This document shows, piece after piece, positions 50,811 through 60,979 of a stretch of DNA of 64,000 bases. Both the position numbers and the translations under genes were made by a program. The stretch is from an uncultured Bacteroidales bacterium. Its GTDB lineage: Bacteria; Bacteroidota; Bacteroidia; Bacteroidales; UBA932. The notes below the pieces were generated by a model that saw only the letters and a program-made list of their open reading frames with translations, had not been told where the DNA came from and searched no databases. The number at the start of each line of letters is the position of its first letter. Position 1 is the stretch's first letter. The stretch lies in NCBI GenBank assembly GCA_944323345.1, contig CALUSC010000001.1:124001-188000 (forward strand), in the 5' to 3' direction.

Positions 50811-53800
50811 TACAGATAATGAAAGCTTCGGCCGGTTCGGGCAAGACATTCAACCTGGCCAGGAAATATATCACTCTGCTGTTCAGGAAGAAAGACAAGT
50901 ACGCATACAGGCATGTCCTGGCTGTTACGTTCACGAACAAGGCCACTGACGAGATGAAGAACAGGATTCTCCGTGAGCTGTATATCCTATCTTCCGACCC
51001 TGAATCGTCCGGTTATCTGAAATGGTTTGTTCCGGGGAGATTTTCTCCTGAAGAAATGGCAGGGGTCAATCCAGACGACATCGTAAGGGAACTGCCCGGA
51101 AGGCCGGGGGCAGAGATTACTCTGGAAAGCCTGAAAGAATCTGCCAAAGAACTGCTCTGCAATATCCTTCACGATTACAGCGCATTTTCCATAAGTACGA
51201 TAGACAGGTTTTTCCAGCAGACGCTGAAAGCTTTTTCCAGAGAGATAGGACAGTTTTCGTCGTATCAGGTGGAACTGGACAAGCGTGTGCTCATAGATGA
51301 ATGCGTGGACAGGATTCTCGATTCCCTGACAGAAGCATCCCCGGAGTTGCTGGACTGGCTCACTGACTGTGCCATGGAACAGGTCGAAAAAGGCGAGCGG
51401 TACAATATCGACAAGAAACTTTCGGAGATGGCCTGGAGACTGAAATCGGAAGCGCACAGGGAAATGGTGGAGAAATGGAATATAGACGAGTCTGAGGTGT
51501 ATTCTTACCGGAATCTCCGCAGTCTCGGAAAATTGTGCGGAAATATAGTGGAATCTTTCCACGGAAAAGTCTGTTCTTCGGCGCATGCAGCCGTGGAAGC
51601 CATGCATGCCTGCGGTCTGGAGGCTGGAGACTTCTACAGGAGTTTTCCCAAGGTCCTGTATGATTATTCCGATATCGGAAACAATGACTGGATAAAGGCT
51701 CCTGATACGTTCCTGAAACGTGCGGCTGACCGCGATTCCTGGTTTGCGAAAGCCGGGAGGCAGGAAAAGCTCGGACAGTCTGAAGGCCTCGAACAGCAGT
51801 TCGGAGATTTCTGCCGCCTTTTCGAAGATGAATACAAAGTATACAATACGGCGAAACTGATATCCGGACAGCTGTATGAACTGGGCGTCTCAGCGGACAT
51901 AAACAGTTCTTTCGAGACTGTTCTCAGGGACAAGAATGTCCTCAGTATAGATGACTCGAACCTTATATTGAAAAATATAATCGACGGGTCGGATGCTCCT
52001 TTCGTATATGAAAAGATAGGAGTCAGATATGAAAATTTCCTGCTGGACGAGTTCCAGGATACGTCAGGAATCCAGTGGGAAAATTTCCGTCCCCTGCTGG
52101 AAAACAGCAATGCCCAGGGGTTTGACAATCTTATAGTAGGCGATGTGAAACAAAGTATCTACCGGTGGCGCGGATCTGAATGGAAACTGCTGCACCGGAC
52201 TCTGGAAGAGGACATGTCGCCGTGCCGTACCGATGTGCTGGACAGCAATTTCCGCAGTTACGGCAGAATAGTGGAATTCAACAACATGTTTTTCCGGTAT
52301 GCCGCCTCCAGCCTGGACATGACATACGGCTCAGGAAACGTCATCTCGGACATATATTCGGATGTGTGCCAGAGAACGGCTTCCAAGTCCGGAGAGCAGG
52401 GACTTGTGGATGTTTCCTTCTGCGGAAAGGATTCCCAGACAGCGCTGGTTCTGAAGACCGTGCAGAATCTGCACATGTCCGGGGCAGGATACGGAGACAT
52501 GGCTGTCCTGGTCAGAAACAACAGCTCAGGCGCCCGTGTGGCCGAGTATCTGATCCGGCATTCGGTCCCTGTCATTACTGATGACTCTCTGAAAGTGAAA
52601 GCCTCCGGAACTGTCAGGAAACTTGCCTCGCTGATGGCATATATGGATAATCCCCAGGATACGGTCGGGAGCTATTTGGCCCTGTCTTCGCGTGTCTCCC
52701 TTCCCGATACATACCGCTCATTGCCGGATTTGTGCGAATCGCTTATACGTTCTCTGGCCCTGTCCGGAGAAATGCCGGACGGCGAAGCCACTTACGTACA
52801 GTCATTCATGGACTGTATCCTGGATTTCGTGTCGAAAAACGGCAATTCACTGCACGATTTTCTCGCATATTGGGAGGATGCCGATCCGGATGTGAGTTCG
52901 CCTGCATTGTCCGACGCAGTCAGGATAATAACCGTACATAAATCCAAAGGGCTGGACTTCAATTATGTGATTTTCCCGTTTGCCGAGACCGTCACGCTGT
53001 ACAGGCCGACTGACGTGTGGTGTTGTCCGGATTTCAGGGATACGCCGCTGGAACCTGCCGGTACAGGTCTTTTCGATGTGAATCTGTCAGCTTCCTGCAG
53101 TGCCACTCTTTTTGCCGGAGATTATTCCCGCGAGAGACTGATGCAATATATAGACAATATAAATGTTTTTTATGTGGCTCTGACCAGGGCGGTCAGGGGA
53201 ATGCATATCATAGCTTCGACTCCTTCAGCCAAATTCGTCAAATCTCTTGACAATGACATTCCTGATTTCAAGGACATGAGCCAGATACTGTATGCATGGC
53301 TTCACGGATACGGCGTCCGGTCAGGCTTCAGAAAAGGCGTTTACGACGGCGAGGATGTGTCTGAATCATACCGTGCCGGTGAAGTCCCGGCAATACCTCT
53401 GTCGAAGACCGTACCGCGGACCGTGACCGTTCTTCCGGCGGGATATCCGTCATATCCGCTGAATCCGGAGCCGGAAGCTGGTGAAAAGCCAAGAAACAGA
53501 TTGATTTTCAGTACAGAGAATTCCGACTATTTTTCCGAAGAGGGCAAGACGGGACTCTATTCTTCCGGCAGGCTGAGAGGCATAATACTGCATAAGATAC
53601 TGTCTTCCGTGAAGAGCGGGAAAGATCTGGAAAAGGCCGTATCGGATGCCGTGGCGGCGGGAATCCTGGACGAAAAGGGAGGGACGGACGCGCTGGCGAT
53701 ACTTTCAGACAAACTGTCCCGGGTCTCATCCCGCGGCTGGTTTTCTGAAACAGGTGCGAAAGTACTGAATGAAGTGTCCCTGATAGATTCCGACGGAAGC

Positions 53801-53995
53801 ATTTTCCGTCCCGACAGGGTATTGCTGCATGATGACGGTAAAGTGACTGTCATAGACTATAAGTTCGGCGCGCAGGAAAACTCACACGTGCGTCAGATTC
53901 TCAGATATGCGGATATCTGGAGACGGAAGGGATATCAAGACGTCTCCGCGTATCTCTGGTATGTCATGGATGATGAAATAGTCCGGGCGATATGA
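50807..53995 (+). CDS. addA: AddA-like ATP-dependent helicase-nuclease
   Basis: 1062 residues. UvrD-like superfamily 1 helicase: Walker A MKASAGSGKTF at residue about 7, Walker B DEFQDTS, motif III QSIYRWRGSEW, motif VI YVALTRAV. The C-terminal nuclease is RPDRVLLHDDGKVTVIDYKFG. It unwinds and degrades double-strand ends with AddB until Chi. Start at 50807 overlaps the addB stop. It is convergent with nothing and followed by DUF4290. Confidence 0.93.
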   Translation: MIQIMKASAGSGKTFNLARKYITLLFRKKDKYAYRHVLAVTFTNKATDEMKNRILRELYILSSDPESSGYLKWFVPGRFSPEEMAGVNPDDIVRELPGRPGAEITLESLKESAKELLCNILHDYSAFSISTIDRFFQQTLKAFSREIGQFSSYQVELDKRVLIDECVDRILDSLTEASPELLDWLTDCAMEQVEKGERYNIDKKLSEMAWRLKSEAHREMVEKWNIDESEVYSYRNLRSLGKLCGNIVESFHGKVCSSAHAAVEAMHACGLEAGDFYRSFPKVLYDYSDIGNNDWIKAPDTFLKRAADRDSWFAKAGRQEKLGQSEGLEQQFGDFCRLFEDEYKVYNTAKLISGQLYELGVSADINSSFETVLRDKNVLSIDDSNLILKNIIDGSDAPFVYEKIGVRYENFLLDEFQDTSGIQWENFRPLLENSNAQGFDNLIVGDVKQSIYRWRGSEWKLLHRTLEEDMSPCRTDVLDSNFRSYGRIVEFNNMFFRYAASSLDMTYGSGNVISDIYSDVCQRTASKSGEQGLVDVSFCGKDSQTALVLKTVQNLHMSGAGYGDMAVLVRNNSSGARVAEYLIRHSVPVITDDSLKVKASGTVRKLASLMAYMDNPQDTVGSYLALSSRVSLPDTYRSLPDLCESLIRSLALSGEMPDGEATYVQSFMDCILDFVSKNGNSLHDFLAYWEDADPDVSSPALSDAVRIITVHKSKGLDFNYVIFPFAETVTLYRPTDVWCCPDFRDTPLEPAGTGLFDVNLSASCSATLFAGDYSRERLMQYIDNINVFYVALTRAVRGMHIIASTPSAKFVKSLDNDIPDFKDMSQILYAWLHGYGVRSGFRKGVYDGEDVSESYRAGEVPAIPLSKTVPRTVTVLPAGYPSYPLNPEPEAGEKPRNRLIFSTENSDYFSEEGKTGLYSSGRLRGIILHKILSSVKSGKDLEKAVSDAVAAGILDEKGGTDALAILSDKLSRVSSRGWFSETGAKVLNEVSLIDSDGSIFRPDRVLLHDDGKVTVIDYKFGAQENSHVRQILRYADIWRRKGYQDVSAYLWYVMDDEIVRAI

Positions 53996-54024
53996 TTTTT
54001 AATTTATTTATCCTGAAAAATTAA

Positions 54025-54032
54025 TATCTTTG
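54025..54032 (+). promoter_or_regulatory. -7 box of the DUF4290-ftsK operon
   Basis: TATCTTTG (exact TAnnTTTG) 45 bases before the ATG at 54077, in the short gap after addA. Confidence 0.5.
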
Positions 54033-54076
54033 TCAGGTTTGACTGATGATTGTCGACCGCATCAAATTTTTACGAT

Positions 54077-54751
54077 ATGGAGAACCGGGAAGAAAACGGG
54101 GACATTACCCTGAAGCTCAAATACAATACACAGAAACGCAGGCTCCAGCTGCCTGAATATGGCCGCAATGTCCAGAAGATGATAGAGTATGTCAAGACCA
54201 TTCCTGACCGCGATGAAAGGAACAGGCAGGCGAGGGCCGTCATCGGAGTTATGGAAACCATAAATCCGCAGGTCCATCTTCAGGATGATTACGAGCACAA
54301 ACTCTGGGACCACATGTTCATAATATCGGGTTTCGACCTCGATGTGGATTCTCCGTATCCTGCGCCGAAACCGGAAGACCTGAATGTGGAACCTGTGGAA
54401 ATTCCCATGAAGAGGAGACCGGTGAAGGTCGCCCATTACGGGAGAAATATCGAGAATATCATAAACCTCATAGCTGAAAAGGAAGACGGTGAGGCCAAGG
54501 AAGCCATGATACGCTCCATTGCCGTCTATATGAGACAGCAATATCTGATATGGAACAAGGACAGTGTCTCTGACGAGACAATATTCAATGACATCGTCAA
54601 ACTTTCCGACGGACGCATCAGGATTCCGGAAGGAATGCATCTGTCCAGAATTTCTTCCGACCAGGTCTTCAACCGTCCGGGAGCAGTAAATCAGAAGCCT
54701 AAGAATATGCTCCGCAAAAACAACCGTCTGAAAAACAACAGAAAACAGTAA
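54077..54751 (+). CDS. DUF4290 family protein
   Basis: 224 residues. The family motifs are NTQKRRLQLPEYGRNVQKMI and KVAHYGRNIENIINLI, a repeated YGRN(V/I)xxxI helix pair, and a C-terminal basic tail. DUF4290 occurs in Bacteroidota beside ftsK and DNA-associated genes, and has no known activity. It lies 23 bases before ftsK and is probably co-transcribed, so a link to chromosome segregation is possible. The start after a promoter excludes the earlier frame. Confidence 0.88.
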   Translation: MENREENGDITLKLKYNTQKRRLQLPEYGRNVQKMIEYVKTIPDRDERNRQARAVIGVMETINPQVHLQDDYEHKLWDHMFIISGFDLDVDSPYPAPKPEDLNVEPVEIPMKRRPVKVAHYGRNIENIINLIAEKEDGEAKEAMIRSIAVYMRQQYLIWNKDSVSDETIFNDIVKLSDGRIRIPEGMHLSRISSDQVFNRPGAVNQKPKNMLRKNNRLKNNRKQ

Positions 54752-54774
54752 TACCGGAGATTGCCGGAACGGAT

Positions 54775-57285
54775 ATGGCGAAACAGAGGAAAAAACAGGA
54801 GAAAAAGACCGGAGAGAATACGGGCAGAAGGCTTTTTTCATATTTTTCGGAGCTTGATGAAGAGAAGAAGAAGGTCCTGAAAAAGATAGCCGGGCTGCTG
54901 TCATGCGCTTTGGCGATATTTACCTTCCTTGCGGTATTCTCATATCTTTTTACGTGGAAAGCGGACCAGAGCCTGCTTTCCGATCCTGATATGATGGACG
55001 GCGACGTTCCTGTCGGCAATCTTGCCGGCAAGCTCGGCTACAGATGGGCGCTTTTCCTGGTTTCCGGATGTTTCGGACTGGGCAGTTTTGCCATAGTGTA
55101 TTTCTTTGCCGTCTGTTCATACCGTCTGTTTTTCGACAAAAAAGGCCGCAGCTGCCTGAGAACTCTTCTGGTGTCCGTTTCCGGTGCATTTGTCTTTTCT
55201 CTGCTTCTGGCTTTTTTTGCCGATGTGACAGGATGCAGTACCGCTTTCGGCGGCGGTCTCGGCGGAGATTGCGGAGCCGTGACCGTGTCGTGGCTGTTTA
55301 ACCTGACAGGCAGAATAGTGACTTTTGTCATATTGCTGATATTCCTGACAGTATGGCTGCTGTTCGTCAGCGGAAGGTTTTCCTGCTGGCTGTCCCGGAT
55401 AGGGGAGAAGAAAGAATCTGTCGGGCAGGAAGAAGCACCGGCCGTCATGCCTTATGCGGCAGCTGAAGAATCCGCCATGCCTCAAGACGATTTTATGACA
55501 GACAGAAGTGACGGATATCAGGATGCGGACGAGCCTCTGGACGAGGATATCGATGAAGCGGAAAGACAGGAGGGCATATTGCCGGAAGATGATTTTCCGG
55601 ATGATATTATTGATGACGAACCGGAGCAGGAAATCGTAGAGGAAGAGTCTTCTGATGACGGACCTGGGCTTGAAGTCGTGAAAGGCGAAGGTTATTCTGC
55701 GAAGGTGACCAAGGATTTGCCTCGCATAAATGTGCGTGACGAACTGGACAGATATGAATTCCCTCCGCTCAGTCTGCTTGATGACTACGCTTCAGGACGT
55801 CATGAGGTGGCCACTGAAGAGCTGGAAAGGAACAACAATAAAATCCGCGCCACCCTGCTCAGCTACAAAATCCAGGTCGAGAGAGTGACTGCATGCGTTG
55901 GACCTACCGTGACCCTGTATAAGGTGGTCCCTGCTCCGGGTGTCAAGATATCGGCCATCAAGAATCTGGAACAGGATATAGCTATGTCTTTGAACGCCAA
56001 AGGTGTGCGCGTGGTGCGTCTTTCCGACTCGGTAGGAATTGAAGTGGCGAATGACAGGGCATCCATAGTGCCGCTCAAATCCATGCTGAATGACGATGCG
56101 TTCAGGAACAGCAAGGCCGAGCTGCCTGTAGCCATCGGTTATACCATTACACAAAAGGTGAAGGTATTCGATCTGGCGGATACCCCGCATCTTCTGGTGG
56201 CCGGAGCTACCAAACAGGGTAAATCCGTAGGCCTTAACGTGATAGTGACCTCCCTGCTGTATGCCAAGCATCCGTCTGAGCTCAAATTTGTCTTCATTGA
56301 CCCGAAGATGGTGGAGTTCAATGTTTACGGACGTCTTCTGAAGCACTATCTGGCTGTCCTTCCCGATGCGGCGGATGAGAAGGAGGAGATGGACAGGGCC
56401 ATAGTCAAGAACGCCGAACAGGCCGAACAGGTGCTGCGTTCTCTTTGCATAGAGATGGACAGCAGGTACAAGCTGTTCAGCAATGCCATGGTGAACGATG
56501 TCAAGCTGTATAACGACAAATACCGCGACAGGTATCTGCTTCCTACGGAAGGTCATCATTATATGCCGTATATTGTGGTGGTCATAGATGAGTATGCAGA
56601 CCTTATCATGACGAGCGGCATGGGCGGAAACATGAAGAATACTGCCAAGAGTATCACTACTTCCATCATCCGTCTGGCGCAGAAAGGCCGTGCAGCCGGA
56701 ATCCATGTCATCATCGCCACACAGAGACCGTCAGTCGATGTCATTACCGGTCTTATCAAGACGAATTTCCCTACCAGAATAGCCTTCAGGGTTTCCACGA
56801 GAGTGGATTCCTCCACTATCATAGACTCTCCTGGAGCAGACCGGCTTATCGGTAAGGGAGACATGCTTTATTATTCCGGCATAGATACGGAAAGAATACA
56901 ATGTGCTCTGATTAGCCTCAAGGAAATAGATTCGGTCACCAGGTTCATAGCTGACCAGAAGGGCTACAAGCGTTCATACAATACGCCTTATTATCTGCCT
57001 CCGGTCAATGCGTCGGACGACGAAGGCGGAGGAGGCGGAATGATAGACATGCAGAATCTGGACAGCATGTTCGAAGAAGCAGCCAAACTTGTGGTGACTA
57101 CCCAGCAGGGCTCTACCTCGGCATTGCAGCGCAAGCTCGGTCTCGGATATGCAAGAGCCGGAAAGATTATGGATCAGCTGGAAGCGGCCGGAATAGTAGG
57201 GCCTCAGGAAGGTTCGAAGCCGCGTCAGGTGCTTGTGGAAGATCTTGCCGGACTTGAACCGATATTGAAATCTTTTATCGGGTAG
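54775..57285 (+). CDS. ftsK: DNA translocase FtsK
   Basis: 836 residues. Four membrane segments lie in the first 200 residues, then an acidic linker (residues about 215-300), the alpha domain, and the RecA-like motor with Walker A G477-S484 (GATKQGKS) and Walker B VVVIDEYADLIM. The C-terminal gamma winged helix (SALQRKLGLGYARAGKIMDQLEAAG) reads the orienting sequences. It pumps DNA at the septum to resolve chromosomes. It is followed after 2 bases by lolA. Size and order are normal for Bacteroidota. Confidence 0.97.
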   Translation: MAKQRKKQEKKTGENTGRRLFSYFSELDEEKKKVLKKIAGLLSCALAIFTFLAVFSYLFTWKADQSLLSDPDMMDGDVPVGNLAGKLGYRWALFLVSGCFGLGSFAIVYFFAVCSYRLFFDKKGRSCLRTLLVSVSGAFVFSLLLAFFADVTGCSTAFGGGLGGDCGAVTVSWLFNLTGRIVTFVILLIFLTVWLLFVSGRFSCWLSRIGEKKESVGQEEAPAVMPYAAAEESAMPQDDFMTDRSDGYQDADEPLDEDIDEAERQEGILPEDDFPDDIIDDEPEQEIVEEESSDDGPGLEVVKGEGYSAKVTKDLPRINVRDELDRYEFPPLSLLDDYASGRHEVATEELERNNNKIRATLLSYKIQVERVTACVGPTVTLYKVVPAPGVKISAIKNLEQDIAMSLNAKGVRVVRLSDSVGIEVANDRASIVPLKSMLNDDAFRNSKAELPVAIGYTITQKVKVFDLADTPHLLVAGATKQGKSVGLNVIVTSLLYAKHPSELKFVFIDPKMVEFNVYGRLLKHYLAVLPDAADEKEEMDRAIVKNAEQAEQVLRSLCIEMDSRYKLFSNAMVNDVKLYNDKYRDRYLLPTEGHHYMPYIVVVIDEYADLIMTSGMGGNMKNTAKSITTSIIRLAQKGRAAGIHVIIATQRPSVDVITGLIKTNFPTRIAFRVSTRVDSSTIIDSPGADRLIGKGDMLYYSGIDTERIQCALISLKEIDSVTRFIADQKGYKRSYNTPYYLPPVNASDDEGGGGGMIDMQNLDSMFEEAAKLVVTTQQGSTSALQRKLGLGYARAGKIMDQLEAAGIVGPQEGSKPRQVLVEDLAGLEPILKSFIG

Positions 57286-57287
57286 CC

Positions 57288-57911
57288 ATGTCTGTAATAT
57301 TGATGATAATGCCGGCTCTTTTGCTGGGGATGCAGTTTTCGCCTGACGTCCGGGCCGATGAAATCCTGGCAGGGTTTGTGACCGAAGTATCGGAATCGTC
57401 AGTGACTTTCACATATTCCTACAGTATAATCGACAGGGGAACGGAAGTGACAGGAAGTGGAAAAGTGGAAATGCAGGGAGAGGCTTATATTATGTCCGGT
57501 GACGGTCTTGAAATATATTGTGACGGAAAGACCCGCTGGACTGTGGACAGACAGAGCATGGAAGTCGTCATAGAGTCATACGATCCGGAGAACCCGGACT
57601 ATACGGTGAATCCTGCTGTGCTTGTCGGTCACTTCGACAGGATGTTCCACGTAAAAAGCGTATCTTGTACGGATACAGGATTTGATTATGTTCTGGTTCC
57701 TGAATCCGCCGGGACCGGTATTTCCGAGATGAAAATCAGCCTGGCCTCTGACGGAAGACGTCTGCTGTCGGCCGGCTTCAGAACGGAAAACGGGACAGTG
57801 GCAGATTTCACTATCCCGTCTTTCTCGTTTTCTCCGGGTTCCGATTCCGGACGCTTTTCATTCGATACGTCTTCCCTTGACGGCAGCTATGTCGTGACAG
57901 ATCTCAGATAG
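57288..57911 (+). CDS. lolA: LolA-like outer-membrane lipoprotein carrier
   Basis: 207 residues, signal peptide (VILMIMPALLLGMQFSPDVRA), then an unclosed LolA/LppX-type beta-barrel: VTFTYSYSIIDRGTEVTGSGKVEM, GLEIYCDGKTRWTVDRQSMEVVI, and a long hydrophobic C-terminal run. LolA carries lipoproteins from the LolCDE complex across the periplasm. The position after ftsK is common in Bacteroidota. Confidence 0.88.
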   Translation: MSVILMIMPALLLGMQFSPDVRADEILAGFVTEVSESSVTFTYSYSIIDRGTEVTGSGKVEMQGEAYIMSGDGLEIYCDGKTRWTVDRQSMEVVIESYDPENPDYTVNPAVLVGHFDRMFHVKSVSCTDTGFDYVLVPESAGTGISEMKISLASDGRRLLSAGFRTENGTVADFTIPSFSFSPGSDSGRFSFDTSSLDGSYVVTDLR

Positions 57912-57951
57912 CGGTAGACTGTGTCCCTTCTGCAGTGACTTCGGCATTGCG

Positions 57952-58782
57952 TTACCAGTTCCCGCTTGCTCCGCCTCCTCCGAAGTCTCCTCCTCCGAAA
58001 CCCCCGAAACCACCACCGAAACTTCCGGGGCCGAATCCGCCTGTGAATCCTCCAGAGTGCCTGTCATGGCCGCTTCCGCTAAGTATATTGCCTATTATCA
58101 GACCTTTGATAAAATCTTCCTTATCGTTTATGAATTTTCTCCTGCCGCCGTTGCCGTCGTTCCCTCCACCTCCTTTACGTCTGCTGAGCAATATTACAAG
58201 CAACATCAGAAAAAGAAACGTATACATGCCGTAAGAGGCACCGTTATCCTTTTTTTCGGACGGCTCCGAGATTTCTCCGGATGCCAGCTTCATCAGGACT
58301 GTGCATGCTCTGTCTATTCCCGCGTAATAGTCACCGGTCTGGAAGTATGGGATCATTTCATTGTCAATGATTCTTTTGGCGTAGCTGTCGGGAATGGCCC
58401 CTTCCAGGCCGTAGCCGACACTGATATTGACCTGTCCCTGAGAGTCCGCCGTTTTCGGTTTTACCAGCACGACTATGCCATTGTCGAATTCCGAAGAGCC
58501 GACTTTCCATCTGATACCTATTTCAGTGCCGTATTCCGCAGGAGAATATCCCTCCAGATCATTGACCGTCACTACGGCTATCTGATTCGACGTAGTATCG
58601 CTGAATGCAGACAATTTCTGCTCCAGTGCTATTTTCTGATAAGAATATAGTATGCCGGCCAGGTCATTGACCAGTCTGGGAGGATACGGTTTTTCAGGGA
58701 ATGCTCCGGCAGGACAAATGGTGACAGTCATCAGAAAGACTGAAGCTGCCAGGAATCCTGATATTTTAGTAAGATATTTCAT
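57952..58782 (-). CDS. TPM-domain exported protein with glycine-rich tail (YgcG-like)
   Basis: 276 residues. Signal peptide (LAASVFLMTVTICPAGAF), a TPM domain (VNDLAGILYSYQKIALEQKL, IAVVTVNDLEGYSPAEYGTEIG, GIVVLVKPK), one membrane segment (YTFLFLMLLVILL), and a tail dominated by GGFGPGSFGGGFGGFGG repeats. TPM proteins have been proposed to act as phosphatases or membrane-protein quality factors. It starts inside the end of the second TPM gene, so the two are translated together. Confidence 0.9.
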   Translation of the reverse strand: MKYLTKISGFLAASVFLMTVTICPAGAFPEKPYPPRLVNDLAGILYSYQKIALEQKLSAFSDTTSNQIAVVTVNDLEGYSPAEYGTEIGIRWKVGSSEFDNGIVVLVKPKTADSQGQVNISVGYGLEGAIPDSYAKRIIDNEMIPYFQTGDYYAGIDRACTVLMKLASGEISEPSEKKDNGASYGMYTFLFLMLLVILLSRRKGGGGNDGNGGRRKFINDKEDFIKGLIIGNILSGSGHDRHSGGFTGGFGPGSFGGGFGGFGGGDFGGGGASGNW

Positions 58783-59197
58783 CGGACTGTTCGTTCACAT
58801 CATCGGGAGTATAGGGAAAATAGTCTTTGAGCTTGGCTCCCGCCATCATTACAGCATCTGCAAGTCCTTCTGCGAAATGACCGGCCGCGAAACTGTCATG
58901 GATATGCGCTGACACGTCATTCCAGAAATTTTCCGGTACCGCGTCATTGATCCCCTTGTCCCCTACGATGGCGAATACTTTTGAATTGCACGCTACATAT
59001 ATCAGAACCCCGTTCCGCGATACCGTCTTGTCCATACCCAACTTGTAGAATACCTCGATGGCCTTGCTATATGCATCGCCTTTACATACGTCATCGATGT
59101 GCACTCTGATTTCTCCGGACGTGTTCTTTTCCGCCTCCTTGATGGCGGAGACGATCAGCTCCCGGCCTTCCTTGTTGAGAAAATCCTGGGGTTTCAT
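58766..59197 (-). CDS. TPM-domain cytoplasmic protein
   Basis: 143 residues, a TPM domain without a signal peptide: GEIRVHIDDVCKGDAYSKAIEVFY, GVLIYVACNSKVFAIVGDKGIN, then an acidic C-terminus. It overlaps the exported TPM gene at its 3' end and is 17 bases after lemA. The lemA-TPM-TPM order recurs in Bacteroidota and suggests one complex, with this soluble member inside or near the inner membrane. Confidence 0.88.
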   Translation of the reverse strand: MKPQDFLNKEGRELIVSAIKEAEKNTSGEIRVHIDDVCKGDAYSKAIEVFYKLGMDKTVSRNGVLIYVACNSKVFAIVGDKGINDAVPENFWNDVSAHIHDSFAAGHFAEGLADAVMMAGAKLKDYFPYTPDDVNEQSDEISY

Positions 59198-59214
59198 AGA
59201 GGTTACGGGGATTG

Positions 59215-59796
59215 TCAGAATTCTACCTTCGGAGCAGCGGCTGCATTTTCATCCGCTTCGAAATAGCCTTTCTGGCTGAATCCGAAAACAGATGCCAGGA
59301 TATTGCGCGGAAATTTGCGCACCATGGTATTGTAGGCTTTTGCAGTTTCGTTGTATTTGCGCCTCTCTGTAGCTATCCTGTTTTCAGTTCCGGCCAATTC
59401 CGCCTGGAGTTCGGAAAAATTCCTGTTTGCCTTGAGGTCCGGATAATTTTCGGAAATGGCAAGCAGCCTTCCCAAAGCCGCACCTATTTCTCCCTGGGCT
59501 TCCTGGTATGCAGCTATGTTCTCTTCAGTAAGCATGTCGGGATCTACGGTTACCTGCGTTGCCTTGGATCTTGCCGCGATGACACTCTCCAGGGTCTCCT
59601 GCTCATGTTCGGCATATCCTTTTACGGTCGCTACGAGATTAGGTATGAGGTCGAGTCTCCTCTGGTAGACATTTTCTACCTGAGACCATGCGGATTTGAC
59701 ATTTTCTTCGTTTGATACCAGTCCGTTATAACCTGAAACCGCCCAGATGGCGACAACGGCGACTGCTGCGATAATTATGATAAGTCCTTTTTTCAT
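59215..59796 (-). CDS. lemA: LemA family protein
   Basis: 193 residues. One membrane segment (LIIIIAAVAVVAIWAVSGY), then the LemA helical bundle: YNGLVSNEENVKSAWSQVENVYQRR, LVATVKGYAEHEQETL, NRNFSELQAELAGTENRIATERRKYN. The function is unknown in most bacteria. It is 10 bases after the paralogous-domain lipoprotein and likely shares its transcript. Confidence 0.93.
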   Translation of the reverse strand: MKKGLIIIIAAVAVVAIWAVSGYNGLVSNEENVKSAWSQVENVYQRRLDLIPNLVATVKGYAEHEQETLESVIAARSKATQVTVDPDMLTEENIAAYQEAQGEIGAALGRLLAISENYPDLKANRNFSELQAELAGTENRIATERRKYNETAKAYNTMVRKFPRNILASVFGFSQKGYFEADENAAAAPKVEF

Positions 59797-59806
59797 GATA
59801 TGGTGA

Positions 59807-60880
59807 TTAATCTTTTACGCATCTTACGGTGGTGGCGAAAGATGTCTTAGGGGTATTGTCTGTCTGCAGGATAGGGGCGTCCCAGTAAATGTATCTTACG
59901 ATAGCCTGCTCTGAAGGGTTCTGCGGATTTTCGGTAGATGTCCAGAATGCCGCGAACATGTATGCTGTTTCGAAAGTGCCTACAGGACCCGAAACAGACT
60001 CGCTCACATTGGCGAATCCGCATGGAATCACTGACAGTCCCGATTCGTTGGTGATTTTGACGTCGGGCCAGTATTCCCACATTTCATTGTCTTCTGAATT
60101 GAATTTGGCATCCACCATCATCTTGCCTGTTATGTCAGGAAAGCCTTTGTAGATTTCCAGGCTTTCCGCATCTTCAGCATCGGACAGTGCCTTTCCCAGG
60201 TCCAGCCAGTCCTCTTCAGACGGCAGATGCCATCCGTCGGGGCATGCTTCCATGGCCTCATTCCATGTGTAATATCTTCCGAATACATCCGACATCGCTT
60301 CTGCGTTGTAGTACGGCAGTCCGCACGGTTCGTCTTCGGTTCCGGCGTAAGCCAGGTTTTCCGCAAACCATTCGAGATTCCCTGCCTGGACTGTCCTGTA
60401 TGTACGTCCGTCCCTGTCATCAGTCATGGAACCGTATTCGCCTTCGTACCCAAGTTCCATGTCTATGAGGGATTCATCCGGGTCTACGGTCGTGACGTAT
60501 TTTGATGATGAAGTGGAATAATATCCGCTGGCGAACGCCGAACATGTCACCTTGAATGTGCCGAGGCTGTCCGGAAACTCATAGGAAAACGTACCGGTTA
60601 CCGAAGGGTCGTCCGTCTCGTATTTCGTGGTGTCGTTCTTTTCCGTCAAAGGCGACACCGACCAGTAATACCCCAGCCCTTTGCCTTCCGGATGGGTTAC
60701 TCCAGAAGGTGTCATGGTAAGTTCCGCACCTTTCGATATATAGCTTTCCGCCTCGAATCTGAGCTGTCCGCTCAATGACGGCAATACTTCTTCATCTTCA
60801 TCGTCTTTCTTGCATGCGGCAGCCGCAAAAATCGCGAGTGCCGCTGCAATGACTGGCCTTATATTTCTTCCGATATTCAT
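59807..60880 (-). CDS. Fibrobacter succinogenes major paralogous domain (FISUMP) lipoprotein
   Basis: 357 residues from MNIGRNIRP. A lipobox AIFAAAAC near residue 20 is followed by an Ig-like segment, then the FISUMP domain: DGRTYRTVQAGNLEWFAENLAY, YYTWNEAMEACPDGWHLPSEEDWLDLG and the final TTVRCVKD. These surface or secreted domains are spread in gut Bacteroidota and Fibrobacter; their ligands are unknown. The -7 box TATATTTG lies at 60902-60909 on the minus strand. Confidence 0.88.
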   Translation of the reverse strand: MNIGRNIRPVIAAALAIFAAAACKKDDEDEEVLPSLSGQLRFEAESYISKGAELTMTPSGVTHPEGKGLGYYWSVSPLTEKNDTTKYETDDPSVTGTFSYEFPDSLGTFKVTCSAFASGYYSTSSSKYVTTVDPDESLIDMELGYEGEYGSMTDDRDGRTYRTVQAGNLEWFAENLAYAGTEDEPCGLPYYNAEAMSDVFGRYYTWNEAMEACPDGWHLPSEEDWLDLGKALSDAEDAESLEIYKGFPDITGKMMVDAKFNSEDNEMWEYWPDVKITNESGLSVIPCGFANVSESVSGPVGTFETAYMFAAFWTSTENPQNPSEQAIVRYIYWDAPILQTDNTPKTSFATTVRCVKD

Positions 60881-60979
60881 TTTCTTTATTATCCAATTTG
60901 GCAAATATAGTGAATTTTTTATTTCCGCACCATCGTTTTTTTTCTTTAAATTCGCAACACGAAAACAATCCGACCGAAC

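Noticed and set aside
55792-56706. A 304-codon frame antisense to ftsK
   Set aside because: It covers the FtsK motor domain on the other strand and shows no recognisable domain.
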